Source of the DNA: Sphingomonadales bacterium
GTDB lineage: Bacteria; Pseudomonadota; Alphaproteobacteria; Sphingomonadales; Sphingomonadaceae
Direction of reading: 5' to 3'
Assembly (NCBI GenBank): GCA_025360285.1
Contig: JANYCM010000086.1
Span: 1 to 26,218 of the forward strand
DNA length: 26,218 bases
Shown piece after piece: positions 6,962-15,013 of this stretch. How positions within the stretch are numbered: the stretch's first letter is position 1; each line of letters begins with the position of its first letter. The translations under genes were made by a program, and so were the position numbers. The notes under the pieces were generated by a model. That model worked only from the letters and a program-made list of their open reading frames with translations. It was not told the DNA's origin and did no database searches.

Positions 6962-9697
6962 ATGAAGAGCATCTGGCTGGCGTCCGTCGCGGCGTGTGTG
7001 TTGCCCACCTTGCTTGCCGCACCGGTTGCTGCGCAGCAAACGCCCCAGCAGCAAACGCCCCAACAGCAAACAGCAGCTGCCGATGCCAGACCGATCGATT
7101 CCAATGAAATTGTCGTAACGGCGACACGGCGATCGCAGGTCCTGTCCGATGTGCCGATCGCGGTCAGCGCCGTGTCGGCCGAACAGTTGAAGAATTCCGG
7201 TGGTAGCGACATTCGCCAGTTGAACCAGCTTGCCCCGTCATTGCTGGTGTCGACGGCGACGACCGACAGCAACGCCGCGGCGCGTATCCGCGGCATCGGC
7301 ACGGTCGGGGAAAACCCCGGCCTTGAAAGCTCGGTCGCGGTGTTCATCGATGGTGTGTATCGCAGCCGTACCGGCGTCGGCCTGACCGAATTGGGTGAAG
7401 TGGAGCGCATCGAAGTGCTGCGCGGGCCGCAGGGCACGCTGTTCGGCCGCAACGCCTCGGCGGGTCTGCTCAACATCGTCACCGCCAAGCCGAAGTTTGA
7501 AACCGGCGGGTCGGCGGAACTCTCCTATGGCAATTACAATGCCTGGCGCCTCGCCGGCGGCATCACCGGCGCGCTGGTGGAGGGCAAGCTCGCCGGCCGC
7601 CTCGATGGCGTCTACAACAAGCGCGACGGCTTTTTCCCGGATGTGGTTTCGGGGCGCAACACCGCCAATCGCGATCGTTTCCTGGTGCGCGGCCAGTTGC
7701 TGTTCACCCCATCCGAAGACTGGTCGGTGCGGTTGATCGGCGATTACAGCCAGAAGAATGAAGAATGCTGCGCCGCCTCCTATGTGACGCCGGTGCAGAA
7801 CCTGTCGCGGGATGCCAACGGCAATCTGATTTCATCGCCCAATACGCTGGTGCCGATCATCCAGGCGCTGGGCGGGGCATTTTCACTGCCGACCGATGGC
7901 AGCAAATATGCGCGCAGCGTGACGATCTCGCCGGGCCGCAGCTATATGCAGCGGACCCGGGATTTTGGTGGTTCGGCGGAAATCAACGGCGATCTGGGCT
8001 TCGCCAATCTGACCTCGATCACGGCCTATCGCCAATACAAGAACAATGGCGCGCAGGACGGCGATTTCAACAAGCTGGACGTGCTGTATCGCAATGATGC
8101 GCTGCGCAAATTCCAGACTTTCACTCAGGAAGTCCGCCTGCAGGGCAATGCCTTCAATGACCGGCTGGATTTCCTCGTCGGTGGTTATTTCTCGCATGAA
8201 ATCCTCACGTCGACCGACGATCTGAAGTTCGGCAAGGATGCCGAAAAGTTCGGCAACTGCCTGTTCTCGCTGGCCTTTGGCGGTTCGGCGCTGGTCGATA
8301 CCAACGACAGCAGCTGCTTCAACCGCACGCTCGCGGCGGCCAGCCCCAGCGCCACGGTGCGCGGCCTGGCCGGCCTGTCACCGCTGGGTGCCGGTGGTTT
8401 CGATCCGCGCGGCGGCTATGCCAATATGGCGGCGGCGATCGGCTTTGTGCCGGCGGCCGGCACCAATCTGATCAACGGCACCGGTATCGTCAACGATGTC
8501 TACAAGCAGCGCGGCACCAATTACGCCTTCTTCACGCACAACGTGTTGTCGATCATTCCGGACAAGGTGCTGTTGACCATCGGCCTGCGCTACACGCATG
8601 ACGAAAAGAAGCTGACGACAAGCTTCAACCACAACAACACCTTCTGCGCGGCGTTGCGGGCGACGGCGCTGGTCGGCCTGTCGGGCATTCCGTGCGCGAT
8701 CAACGGCACCGCCGGGCCGGGCTTTGCCGATTCGGCACCCGGCGCGTCGCGCAGCGAGCAGAAACTGACCGGCACCGCGGTGCTGTCGGTGAAGCCGATC
8801 GAAGAGATTCTGGTCTATGGCAGCTTCTCGCGCGGCTACAAGGCGGGGGGCTATAACCTTGATACCGCCGCTCTGGCACCGGCGGCACCCAGTGCCTTTG
8901 ACCTGCAATTCTCGCCGGAAATCGTCAACGCCTTTGAAGTCGGGTTGAAGCTGGATTATCGCCAGTTCAAGCTGAACGCGGCGCTGTTCTATGAATCCTT
9001 CAAGGATTTCCAGCTCAACCTGTTTAACGGCACCAATTTCCAGGTCACCAACATCGAAGCCTGCAAGGATGATCTGGGCGGCCGTGATGCCGATGCCATT
9101 GCCGGTAACAGCGCCTGCCCGACCAATCGCCTGAAGGACGGCGTGACGTCAAAGGGTCTGGAACTGGAAGCCTATATCTACCCGGCGCGCAATATCGCGG
9201 TAACGGCGGGGATGACCTATGCCGAAACCAAATATGCCAAGAACCTGACCGGGACGGCGGGTTCCTCGCTGGGGGCGGCGCTGTTCCAATTGCCGGGCCG
9301 GCAGCTTTCCAATGCGCCGAAATATGTGGCGACGGCGAGCTTTGCCTGGACCCCGCCGATCGGCGACAACATGTCCGGGCTGTTCTATGTCGATACGCGC
9401 TATCAGTCGGCGATCAACACCGGCTCCGATCTGGATTATGAAAAGATCCAGCCGGGCTTTGCCGTCGTCAATGCGCGGCTTGGCCTGTATGGCCCGAACC
9501 GCAAATGGGGCATTGAATTCTGGGCGCAGAATCTGCTCGATGAGAAATATCAGCAGATCGCCGCCGACGCCCCGGCGCAGGGCAGCGGCACGACGCGCGG
9601 TGTGGCCACCGGGCTGCAGGCCTCGGCCAACCAGCTGTACATCACCTTCCCGGCGGAGCCGCGGACCTATGGCGTGACAGTGCGGACGAAGTTCTAA
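6962..9697 (+). CDS. TonB-dependent outer-membrane receptor
   Basis: This is a 911-residue outer-membrane receptor that would import a scarce substrate using TonB/ExbBD energy. The signal peptide is MKSIWLASVAACVLPTLLAAPVAA, followed by a Gln/Pro-rich linker (QTPQQ repeats) and an EIVVTATRR TonB-box-like segment at 49-57. The plug domain runs over about residues 60-180 with the conserved EVERIEVLRGPQGTLFGRNA. The rest is a beta-barrel of alternating aromatic strands, closing with a terminal Phe (TYGVTVRTKF) as barrel assembly requires. Length fits the 700-1000-residue sphingomonad receptors. It contains several Cys pairs in predicted loops. It diverges from the SDR gene, so ligand and SDR substrate may be linked. 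The ligand is unknown; such receptors are not only siderophore importers in sphingomonads. Confidence 0.95.
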   Translation: MKSIWLASVAACVLPTLLAAPVAAQQTPQQQTPQQQTAAADARPIDSNEIVVTATRRSQVLSDVPIAVSAVSAEQLKNSGGSDIRQLNQLAPSLLVSTATTDSNAAARIRGIGTVGENPGLESSVAVFIDGVYRSRTGVGLTELGEVERIEVLRGPQGTLFGRNASAGLLNIVTAKPKFETGGSAELSYGNYNAWRLAGGITGALVEGKLAGRLDGVYNKRDGFFPDVVSGRNTANRDRFLVRGQLLFTPSEDWSVRLIGDYSQKNEECCAASYVTPVQNLSRDANGNLISSPNTLVPIIQALGGAFSLPTDGSKYARSVTISPGRSYMQRTRDFGGSAEINGDLGFANLTSITAYRQYKNNGAQDGDFNKLDVLYRNDALRKFQTFTQEVRLQGNAFNDRLDFLVGGYFSHEILTSTDDLKFGKDAEKFGNCLFSLAFGGSALVDTNDSSCFNRTLAAASPSATVRGLAGLSPLGAGGFDPRGGYANMAAAIGFVPAAGTNLINGTGIVNDVYKQRGTNYAFFTHNVLSIIPDKVLLTIGLRYTHDEKKLTTSFNHNNTFCAALRATALVGLSGIPCAINGTAGPGFADSAPGASRSEQKLTGTAVLSVKPIEEILVYGSFSRGYKAGGYNLDTAALAPAAPSAFDLQFSPEIVNAFEVGLKLDYRQFKLNAALFYESFKDFQLNLFNGTNFQVTNIEACKDDLGGRDADAIAGNSACPTNRLKDGVTSKGLELEAYIYPARNIAVTAGMTYAETKYAKNLTGTAGSSLGAALFQLPGRQLSNAPKYVATASFAWTPPIGDNMSGLFYVDTRYQSAINTGSDLDYEKIQPGFAVVNARLGLYGPNRKWGIEFWAQNLLDEKYQQIAADAPAQGSGTTRGVATGLQASANQLYITFPAEPRTYGVTVRTKF
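7034..7076 (+). repeat. 15-bp in-frame tandem repeat in receptor linker
   Basis: Two copies of CAGCAAACGCCCCAG/A (7034-7048, 7049-7063) and a partial third (from 7064) encode QQTPQ units in the flexible linker between the signal peptide and the TonB box. Such units can vary in copy number without shifting the frame. Confidence 0.85.
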
Positions 9698-9698
9698 G

Positions 9699-9835
9699 CG
9701 CAGCGCGGCCGACGCGCAGCGAAGCTGCGCGCGGACTCGCGCAAGCTCGGCCAGCGAGGCGGTCAGCTTCGCTGGCCGAACTCGTCTGACGTCGGCATGG
9801 GCTTTGCCCATGCGTCCTGCTTCCCCTACATTCTT
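9699..9835. repeat. multi-hairpin intergenic repeat, copy B (inverted relative to copy A)
   Basis: Read on the minus strand, this repeats the order of copy A: the GCATGGGC/GCCCATGC palindrome (9795-9813), GACGAGTTC, a hairpin and a GC-rich tail. It also holds a 9-bp stem GGCCAGCGA/TCGCTGGCC (9749-9757 with 9769-9777) and a GCGCAG-CTTCG-CTGCGC-like hairpin near 9715-9731. It begins one base after the receptor stop, mirroring copy A at the SDR stop. It may terminate the receptor transcript. Confidence 0.7.
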
Positions 9836-9866
9836 GCTTCGCCCAAATGACGGGCGGAATCGTAAC

Positions 9867-9885
9867 GGGGGCAATATCAGCCCCC
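9867..9885 (-). terminator. GC-rich hairpin after ccmE
   Basis: A 6-bp stem GGGGGC/GCCCCC with a 7-nt loop lies a few bases past the ccmE stop. It lacks a U-run, so termination efficiency is doubtful. A similar hairpin directly follows the FAD-oxidase stop at 11248-11266. Confidence 0.4.
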
Positions 9886-9890
9886 CGCCC

Positions 9891-10322
9891 CTACGTAACG
9901 CTCTTCACCTTGTGCATCGCCCCTGCCACCTCCGGCGGCATATATTTCTCGTCATGCTTGGCGAGGATGGTTTCGGCGGTGAAGACGCCCGTGCCGGGGT
10001 CGATCTTGCCTTCGGCGATCACGCCCTGGCCTTCGCGGAACAGGTCGGGCAGGATGCCGGTATAGGTGACCGGCCAGGTCTTGGCATTGTCGGTGACGAT
10101 GAAGCGCACCGTCTGCCCGGCGCGCACCAGCGAACCCTTTTCGACCATGCCGCCCAGCCGGATCGCCGCGGTGGGCGGTGCCTTGCCGGCAAGATCGCTG
10201 GGCGCATAGAAATAGGTTGCCTTGTCGCCCAGCGTCGAAAAGGCCAGTGCGCCGGCACCGCCCAGCGCCGTCATGGCGCCGATGACCAGATACAGCCGCT
10301 GGGTCTTGGCCTTCAGTTTCAT
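9891..10322 (-). CDS. ccmE: cytochrome c maturation heme chaperone CcmE
   Basis: This periplasmic, membrane-anchored heme chaperone receives heme from CcmC and passes it to the CcmF/H ligase for covalent attachment to c-type apocytochromes. The protein has 143 residues with one N-terminal membrane anchor (about 9-29) and an OB-fold domain. The HxxxY heme-binding motif is intact: His123 and Tyr127 in AKHDEKYMPP. The ATG overlaps the ccmD stop (ATGA), so I start here rather than at the longer upstream possibility. It is the last gene of the ccmCDE run. The expected ccmF does not follow. Confidence 0.97.
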   Translation of the reverse strand: MKLKAKTQRLYLVIGAMTALGGAGALAFSTLGDKATYFYAPSDLAGKAPPTAAIRLGGMVEKGSLVRAGQTVRFIVTDNAKTWPVTYTGILPDLFREGQGVIAEGKIDPGTGVFTAETILAKHDEKYMPPEVAGAMHKVKSVT

Positions 10323-10462
10323 CGGCGTTTCATGTCCTCGGCGCGCTTTTCGGCGGCGCGCATGGTGTACAGGCTCCAGACCAGCAGCACCACCAGCCCG
10401 CCGATGGTCAGGGCATAGGCCGGCCAGATGTAGGCGGCCCACAGGTCGGGACGTTCGATCAT
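10319..10462 (-). CDS. ccmD: heme exporter accessory protein CcmD
   Basis: This 47-residue single-span membrane protein fits CcmD, which is short and poorly conserved. It helps release holo-CcmE from the CcmABCD complex. The span is about residues 11-31 (AYIWPAYALTIGGLVVLLVW) and is followed by a positively charged cytosolic tail (RAAEKRAEDMKRR). Its ATG overlaps the ccmC stop and its stop overlaps the ccmE start, both as ATGA, so coupled translation of the three is expected. The position between ccmC and ccmE is the main evidence for the name. Confidence 0.92.
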   Translation of the reverse strand: MIERPDLWAAYIWPAYALTIGGLVVLLVWSLYTMRAAEKRAEDMKRR

Positions 10463-11187
10463 GCCAGCACCTCGGCGAGGCGGCGCGACCGCGCCTCGAC
10501 CCGCTGCTCGGCAATCAGCGCGCGCATGCGCATCAGCACGATGGCGGCGAACAACAGGGTGAAGCCGGCAACCGAGACCAGCAGCGGCGTGAGGATGGCC
10601 GGGGCGATGGTGGATTTGCCGGCCAGGACGTTGATGCTCGACCCCTGGTGCAGGGTGTTCCACCATTCGACCGAATATTTGATGATCGGCAGGTTGATGG
10701 CGCCGACCAGCGCCAGGATGGCGGCGCCCTTGCGATTTTCGCCGCTCTCACCTTCGGATGCCGACAGCGCCAGATAGCCGAGATAGAGGAACAACAGCAC
10801 CAGCTGGGAGGTCAGCCGCGCATCCCACACCCAATAGGTGCCCCAGGTCGGCTTGCCCCACAGCGAGCCCGACACGAGGCAGATGGCGGTGAAGGCGGCA
10901 CCGGCGGGTGCGATGGCGCGGGCGGCAATGGTGGCGAGCGGGTGCCGCCAGATCAACGCGGTGGCACTGGCGACGGCGAGGCCGAAATAGCCGGCGGAAC
11001 CCAGCCAGGCGGCGGGCACATGGACATACATTATGCGCACGCTTTCGCCCTGCTGATAGTCGGGCGGCGAATCGAACAGGCCGATCCACAGCCCCACCGA
11101 CGTCAGGATCAGCCCCAGCCCCAGCGTGATCGGCGTCGCCCAGCGGGCGATGCGCAGGAAGCGCGCGGGGTTGGCAAAGCGGTGCAT
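10459..11187 (-). CDS. ccmC: heme transporter / heme-handling protein CcmC
   Basis: This inner-membrane protein loads heme onto CcmE. It has 242 residues, about six membrane spans, and the tryptophan-rich WWD signature WGTYWVWDARLTSQ at about 115-128. Candidate axial heme His residues are H56 (MYVHVPAAW) and H180 (EWWNTLHQG), both in the family positions. It is first of ccmC-ccmD-ccmE, and no ccmA or ccmB is adjacent; the gene upstream is an unrelated FAD oxidase. A gap of about 79 bp upstream could hold its promoter, though none is obvious. Confidence 0.96.
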   Translation of the reverse strand: MHRFANPARFLRIARWATPITLGLGLILTSVGLWIGLFDSPPDYQQGESVRIMYVHVPAAWLGSAGYFGLAVASATALIWRHPLATIAARAIAPAGAAFTAICLVSGSLWGKPTWGTYWVWDARLTSQLVLLFLYLGYLALSASEGESGENRKGAAILALVGAINLPIIKYSVEWWNTLHQGSSINVLAGKSTIAPAILTPLLVSVAGFTLLFAAIVLMRMRALIAEQRVEARSRRLAEVLA

Positions 11188-11247
11188 GGCGAGGGGGCTT
11201 TTAGCACGCGGGCGCGCCGGGGGAAGGGGGCGTGATGGCGCGGCGAT

Positions 11248-11266
11248 CGGGGGATCGCAGCCCCCG
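11248..11266 (-). terminator. GC-rich hairpin directly after FAD-oxidase stop
   Basis: CGGGGG (11248-11253) pairs with CCCCCG (11261-11266) around a 7-nt loop, immediately past the stop codon. It has no U-run. It shares its sequence pattern with the hairpin past ccmE and may belong to the same small repeat family. Confidence 0.4.
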
Positions 11267-12865
11267 CTACATCAGCCCCAGCGAGCCGGGGTTGACCAGG
11301 CCGCGCGGATCGACCGCTGCCTTGAAATTGCGGACCAGCCCGGCAACGCCGGGCATGCGCGTCGCCAGCCAGGGATAGGATTTGCCGATCTGGACATGGG
11401 CGGCGCCGTGCGCTGCAAAAATCGCGGCGAACTGCGCGCGCATCGCCAGCGCCGCCTTGGTTGCCGCCGGGCGGTCGGCGTGCGCGCCAAGGCCCTTCAG
11501 GTCGCTGACCTGGCGGGTCCGATCGTGCAGGAAATGTTCGGGGTCGTCCCAATAGGTGATCGGTTCGATGCACACCGCCTGCCCGCCGACGGCAAAGCAG
11601 ATCATCCCCGCCTCGGCCCCGACGGCGGCCAGCGCCGGCTTTTCGCGGTCGATCAGCGCGCGCAGCTCGGCCAGCGTTGCCGGGGCTTCGCCATGACTGA
11701 TCAGGCCGTTGGTCGGCAGGTTGCGACGCGGCGCCCGGCGGGCGGGGGCATTGAAATCGGTGAACGGCGTGCCGCGCATCGCCATCGGTGCGGCGGGGGT
11801 CAGCGCGGCGCCGCCATGCCGCGCGGCAATGGCGGTGATGGCGGCCAGCCTGGCCTCGGCCCCGGCGCTGCTGAAATCATCGATGGTGACATTCAGCACA
11901 TGATATTGCCCTGACAGCGCCGCCTTGCCGCCGGTTGCCAAGCGGGCGCCATTGACCAGACCGCGCCAGCCGCCGGTCTTTACCACCCCGCCCAGAAATT
12001 TCAGGTCGTCGGCCAGTCCCTGGCTGGCATCGGCCATCTGTTTGACGAAATAGGGGTCCCATAAATAGCATTCGGCGGCAATGCCGGCGCGGGCGATCTC
12101 GGACAGCGCGGCGAGGCCGCTGGCGCCCGTTTCAAACGCCGCGCTGGCAAAGCGCTGGTGCTGTGGAAAGGCGATCAGTTTGAGTGCGGCGCGGGTTTTC
12201 AGGCCGAATGCCCCGGTATCGCCCAGAAACATGCCGGTCAGATCGGGGCCGTAGCTGCGGTAAAACGCCGACGGGTGCGTGGTGCCGGCCCAGGATCCGG
12301 TGCGGATCAGGCTCCCATCGGCCAGTGCGACTTCCACCGCCAGCACCGAATCGGCCACCGGGCCATATTGTGTCGAACCAAGGAAGAAGGACCCTTGCGA
12401 CAGCGCCCCGCCGATCGTCGCGCCATAGCCCGACATCGGCCCGAAATAGGGGGTACGCAGGCCCTGCCCCTTCAGCGCCTGATACAGGTCATGCCAGGTA
12501 ACGCCGGCGCCGACGGTGACGATCATGTTGTCCGGGTCGATCTCGATCGACTGCAAGCGCCGCATGTCGATGATGATGCTGCGCTCGGTAATCGGCAGAT
12601 AGCCGCCGGTATAGGAAAAGCCGCCGCCGCGCGGGATGACGGCAAAGCCTTCATCGGTACACAACGCCGCGGCACGTGCCACCTGTTCGGGGGTTCCCGG
12701 CGCGATGACGGCAAAGGCAACTTCGCCGCGTCGGCTCATGTCGGTCGAATAGAACACCCGGCTTTCCAGCGCGCATTCGACATACGCCGGACCGAGCAGC
12801 GCGTGCAGCGCGGCAATCACATCATTGTCGCGGGTGTTGGTGGAGGGGGTTTTGCGGCTGGCCAT
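11267..12865 (-). CDS. FAD-linked oxidase (PCMH-type FAD-binding domain)
   Basis: The protein has about 532 residues. The N-terminal PCMH FAD-binding fold shows the pyrophosphate-binding segment PRGGGFSYTGGYLP and, further on, GPMSGYGATIGGALSQG, plus a glycine-rich GDTGAFGLKT. The C-terminal cap region ends in a typical FKAAVDPRGLVNPGSLG. This is the GlcD / vanillyl-alcohol-oxidase superfamily, which oxidises hydroxyacids, alcohols or phenols. I cannot name the substrate. I take ATG 12863-12865 (MASRKTPSTN) as the start; an in-frame TTG ten codons earlier is possible, and neither has a strong ribosome site. There is no signal peptide, so it is cytoplasmic. It lies upstream of ccmC by about 80 bp with a hairpin between, so it is probably a separate unit. 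Confidence 0.85.
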   Translation of the reverse strand: MASRKTPSTNTRDNDVIAALHALLGPAYVECALESRVFYSTDMSRRGEVAFAVIAPGTPEQVARAAALCTDEGFAVIPRGGGFSYTGGYLPITERSIIIDMRRLQSIEIDPDNMIVTVGAGVTWHDLYQALKGQGLRTPYFGPMSGYGATIGGALSQGSFFLGSTQYGPVADSVLAVEVALADGSLIRTGSWAGTTHPSAFYRSYGPDLTGMFLGDTGAFGLKTRAALKLIAFPQHQRFASAAFETGASGLAALSEIARAGIAAECYLWDPYFVKQMADASQGLADDLKFLGGVVKTGGWRGLVNGARLATGGKAALSGQYHVLNVTIDDFSSAGAEARLAAITAIAARHGGAALTPAAPMAMRGTPFTDFNAPARRAPRRNLPTNGLISHGEAPATLAELRALIDREKPALAAVGAEAGMICFAVGGQAVCIEPITYWDDPEHFLHDRTRQVSDLKGLGAHADRPAATKAALAMRAQFAAIFAAHGAAHVQIGKSYPWLATRMPGVAGLVRNFKAAVDPRGLVNPGSLGLM

Positions 12866-13045
12866 GGCGCCATTTGCTAACCACAGCCCTGACAATTCAA
12901 AGGTACCGCCCGCCCCGCACCGCTATGCGGTGGCGAATTGGGACCGGCTGAGCGGCGGCGGCGCGGCGGCCGCCGCAACACCGGATAGCGGGCGCCGCCT
13001 GGCGCGCCGCTTGCCGCACCGCCCCCGGTCGGCGACAAGGCGGCC

Positions 13046-13390
13046 ATGACTGAGGCAGATTCCCCGGGCGCTGATTCCACAGGGCTGCGGCCCCGCCGGC
13101 GCTGGGCCAAGGGCCAGCCGCGCCCAAAATATCTGCGACCCGAAGACATTGACCAGATGATGGTGATGTTCGTTGCGCTGATGTCCGAAGTGTCGGCCTT
13201 GCGCGATCGGCTCGACACCCATGAGGCCGTGGCCGAGCTGGGCGGCACCGCGACCAGCGCCGCCATCGAAGCCTATGAATTGACGCCCGAACGCCATCTG
13301 GCGCGTGCCGCCACCCGCACTGCCATGCTGAAACGCGTCCTGCGTGCCATTACCGAAGAACGCGAAGCAGCGCTGGAGAAGACCAAATGA
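13046..13390 (+). CDS. small hypothetical protein with predicted coiled coil
   Basis: I do not recognise a family. The 114-residue protein begins with a Pro/Arg-rich basic segment (RPRRRWAKGQPRPKYLRPED). It continues into an amphipathic helix rich in Met and Leu (about 36-62, IDQMMVMFVALMSEVSALRDRL) that could form a coiled coil. A charged helical tail closes it. It has no signal peptide or membrane span. The stop overlaps the ATG of the HbpS-like gene (ATGA), so the two are translationally coupled and probably functionally linked. The C-terminal part, with ATSAAIEAYELTPERHLARAA, could be a second helix pair. Confidence 0.75.
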   Translation: MTEADSPGADSTGLRPRRRWAKGQPRPKYLRPEDIDQMMVMFVALMSEVSALRDRLDTHEAVAELGGTATSAAIEAYELTPERHLARAATRTAMLKRVLRAITEEREAALEKTK

Positions 13391-13803
13391 TCCCGCTCGC
13401 TATCGCCTCCAAAATCGCCGAACTGGCCTTTGCCGAAGGCGCCCGGCGCGGCGTTGTCAACATGAGCGTCGTCGTCACCGATGTCGGCGGTAATCTGCGC
13501 CTTGCCATGCGTGCCGACGGCCAGGGCATTTTCGGCACCGATACCGCCACCGGCAAGGCGCGCGCGGCGCTGGGCTTCAACCGCACGTCGCTGTCGCTGC
13601 AAAAAACCTTTACCGATGCCGCCGCGGTTGCGGCGATCACGGCAGCGACCGGCGGCCGCTTCGTGCCGCTGGGCGGCGGTATTGTTGTCCAGAAGGACGG
13701 CATTACCGTCGGCGCCGCGGCGGTATCGGGCGGGATGCCCGATGTCGATGAGGAAATCATTGCCGCCGCTGTCGAGGCGATCGGCTATACTGTTTTGCGA
13801 TAG
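13387..13803 (+). CDS. HbpS/GlcG family (DUF336) protein
   Basis: This 138-residue single-domain protein of the GlcG/HbpS fold has the typical VVVTDVGGNLRLAMRADGQGIF near residues 28-50, FVPLGGGIVVQKDG at about 94-107, and VGAAAVSGGMPDVDEEIIAAAV near the C-terminus. Family members form oligomers and include heme-binding HbpS and proteins next to catabolic oxidase genes (glcG with glycolate oxidase). A specific ligand cannot be claimed. There is no signal peptide, so it is cytosolic. It is the middle gene of a three-gene operon; its stop codon forms part of the ribosome site (TAGGAG) of the methyltransferase that follows. A FAD-linked oxidase lies just upstream on the other strand, echoing the glc arrangement. 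Confidence 0.88.
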   Translation: MIPLAIASKIAELAFAEGARRGVVNMSVVVTDVGGNLRLAMRADGQGIFGTDTATGKARAALGFNRTSLSLQKTFTDAAAVAAITAATGGRFVPLGGGIVVQKDGITVGAAAVSGGMPDVDEEIIAAAVEAIGYTVLR

Positions 13804-13814
13804 GAGTCGGAGCC

Positions 13815-14927
13815 ATGTTCCAGGACCGTCACGCCATCCTGCCCCGCGCCACCCATGACGAGGCGGCGCGCGAGGATTTCTGCGCCTCGCTGCGCCAGTG
13901 CTTCACCACCGATCTCTTCCCCGGCACCCGCGAAGTCTATCATAACAGGCTGCTGCCCGAATTCGAAAGAAAGCATGGCCGCCCGCCCGCCGACAGCCGC
14001 GAGGCCGAAGCCCTGATGGAATCGAGCTTTTATTACCGCGGCTTCAATGCCGTTGGCCGCGCCGCTCAGGAACTGGTGTGGGATACCGTCGGCGAAAGCA
14101 TCGAACGCCAGCTGCCCGATCTCAACGCCCGCGCCAGGCCCCGGGCCGGCGCGCTGGGCAGCGTGCGCACCAACCCCGCCATGCCGATCCCGCGCTACAT
14201 CGATGCGGTCGATATCCATGTCATGCCGGGCAATTTCCACACCGAACTGGGCCCGGACGATGTCTTTGCCGGGGCGCTGTATGATCGCGGCGTGCATGTG
14301 TTTTCGTTCGGTGGGCTTGGTGCCCAGAATGAAGGCCTGGGCGTCGCCATGGCCGAAATCATCAAGGCGCGCTTTCCGGATCTGAAGCCGCGCCGCATCC
14401 TTGATATCGGTTGTGGACCGGGCTTTACCACCCTGCCGTGGAAGGCCGCCTATCCCGATGCCGAGGTCCATGGCATCGATATCGGCGCGCCCCAGGTGCG
14501 TTATGCCCATGCCCGCGCCGAATCGCTGGGCGTCCCGATCCATTACAGCCAGCAGGACGGCACCGCGACCGACTTCCCCGACGGGTATTTCGACATCGTC
14601 GTGTCGATGCTGGTGACGCACGAATGCCCGGTGCCGGTGATCAAGGGCCTGTTCGCCGAATCGCACCGCCTGCTCGCCAAAGGCGGGGTGACGGCGCATG
14701 ACGGCGGTGCACCGCCCTATCATGATCCGTTTGAAAACCTGATCACCAGCTGGTTCGGCAACAATGCCAATGAACCCTTTGCCATCGGCTACAAGGGCCT
14801 GGATTTCGAAGCCGCCTTCACCGATGCCGGTTTCCCCGCCGCCAATATCTTCCGCGCGACGCGCGAGGCGGTTTACCTGAAGGGTCAGTTGCCGCCGGTG
14901 AGTGTTGTCGGCGCGGTACGGGAATAG
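13815..14927 (+). CDS. class I SAM-dependent methyltransferase
   Basis: The protein has 370 residues. A class I Rossmann methyltransferase domain occupies about residues 190-310, with motif I ILDIGCGPGFTT, an acidic residue at the end of strand 2 (EVHGIDIG), and FDIVVSMLVTHE as the post-motif strand. The N-terminal 190 residues are not a common methyltransferase part and may bind substrate or mediate dimerisation. The C-terminal GGAPPYHDPFENLITSWFGNNAN probably shapes the acceptor pocket. The acceptor is unknown. The ATG lies 11 nt after the HbpS-like stop with AGGAG overlapping that stop, so it is the third gene of that operon. A strong hairpin 36 nt past the stop may end the transcript. Confidence 0.88.
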   Translation: MFQDRHAILPRATHDEAAREDFCASLRQCFTTDLFPGTREVYHNRLLPEFERKHGRPPADSREAEALMESSFYYRGFNAVGRAAQELVWDTVGESIERQLPDLNARARPRAGALGSVRTNPAMPIPRYIDAVDIHVMPGNFHTELGPDDVFAGALYDRGVHVFSFGGLGAQNEGLGVAMAEIIKARFPDLKPRRILDIGCGPGFTTLPWKAAYPDAEVHGIDIGAPQVRYAHARAESLGVPIHYSQQDGTATDFPDGYFDIVVSMLVTHECPVPVIKGLFAESHRLLAKGGVTAHDGGAPPYHDPFENLITSWFGNNANEPFAIGYKGLDFEAAFTDAGFPAANIFRATREAVYLKGQLPPVSVVGAVRE

Positions 14928-14962
14928 CGGCGATTCCGATTCACTTTGATTGAATGTGCCAT

Positions 14963-14989
14963 GTCATCCCGGGTCAAGCCCGGGATGAC
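14963..14989. terminator. 11-bp perfect hairpin between convergent genes
   Basis: GTCATCCCGGG (14963-14973) pairs perfectly with CCCGGGATGAC (14979-14989) around TCAAG. This palindrome, read on either strand, is a familiar dispersed repeat of alphaproteobacterial intergenic regions. It sits between the 3' ends of the methyltransferase and the SUMF1-domain gene and may end both transcripts, although there is no clean U-run. Confidence 0.7.
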
Positions 14990-15013
14990 GGTTCAAACAA
15001 AAGGCAGTCGAAT

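Noticed and set aside
10323..10514. 64-residue extension of CcmE
   Set aside because: It is a shadow of ccmD and ccmC. The ATG overlapping the ccmD stop gives a normal-length CcmE.
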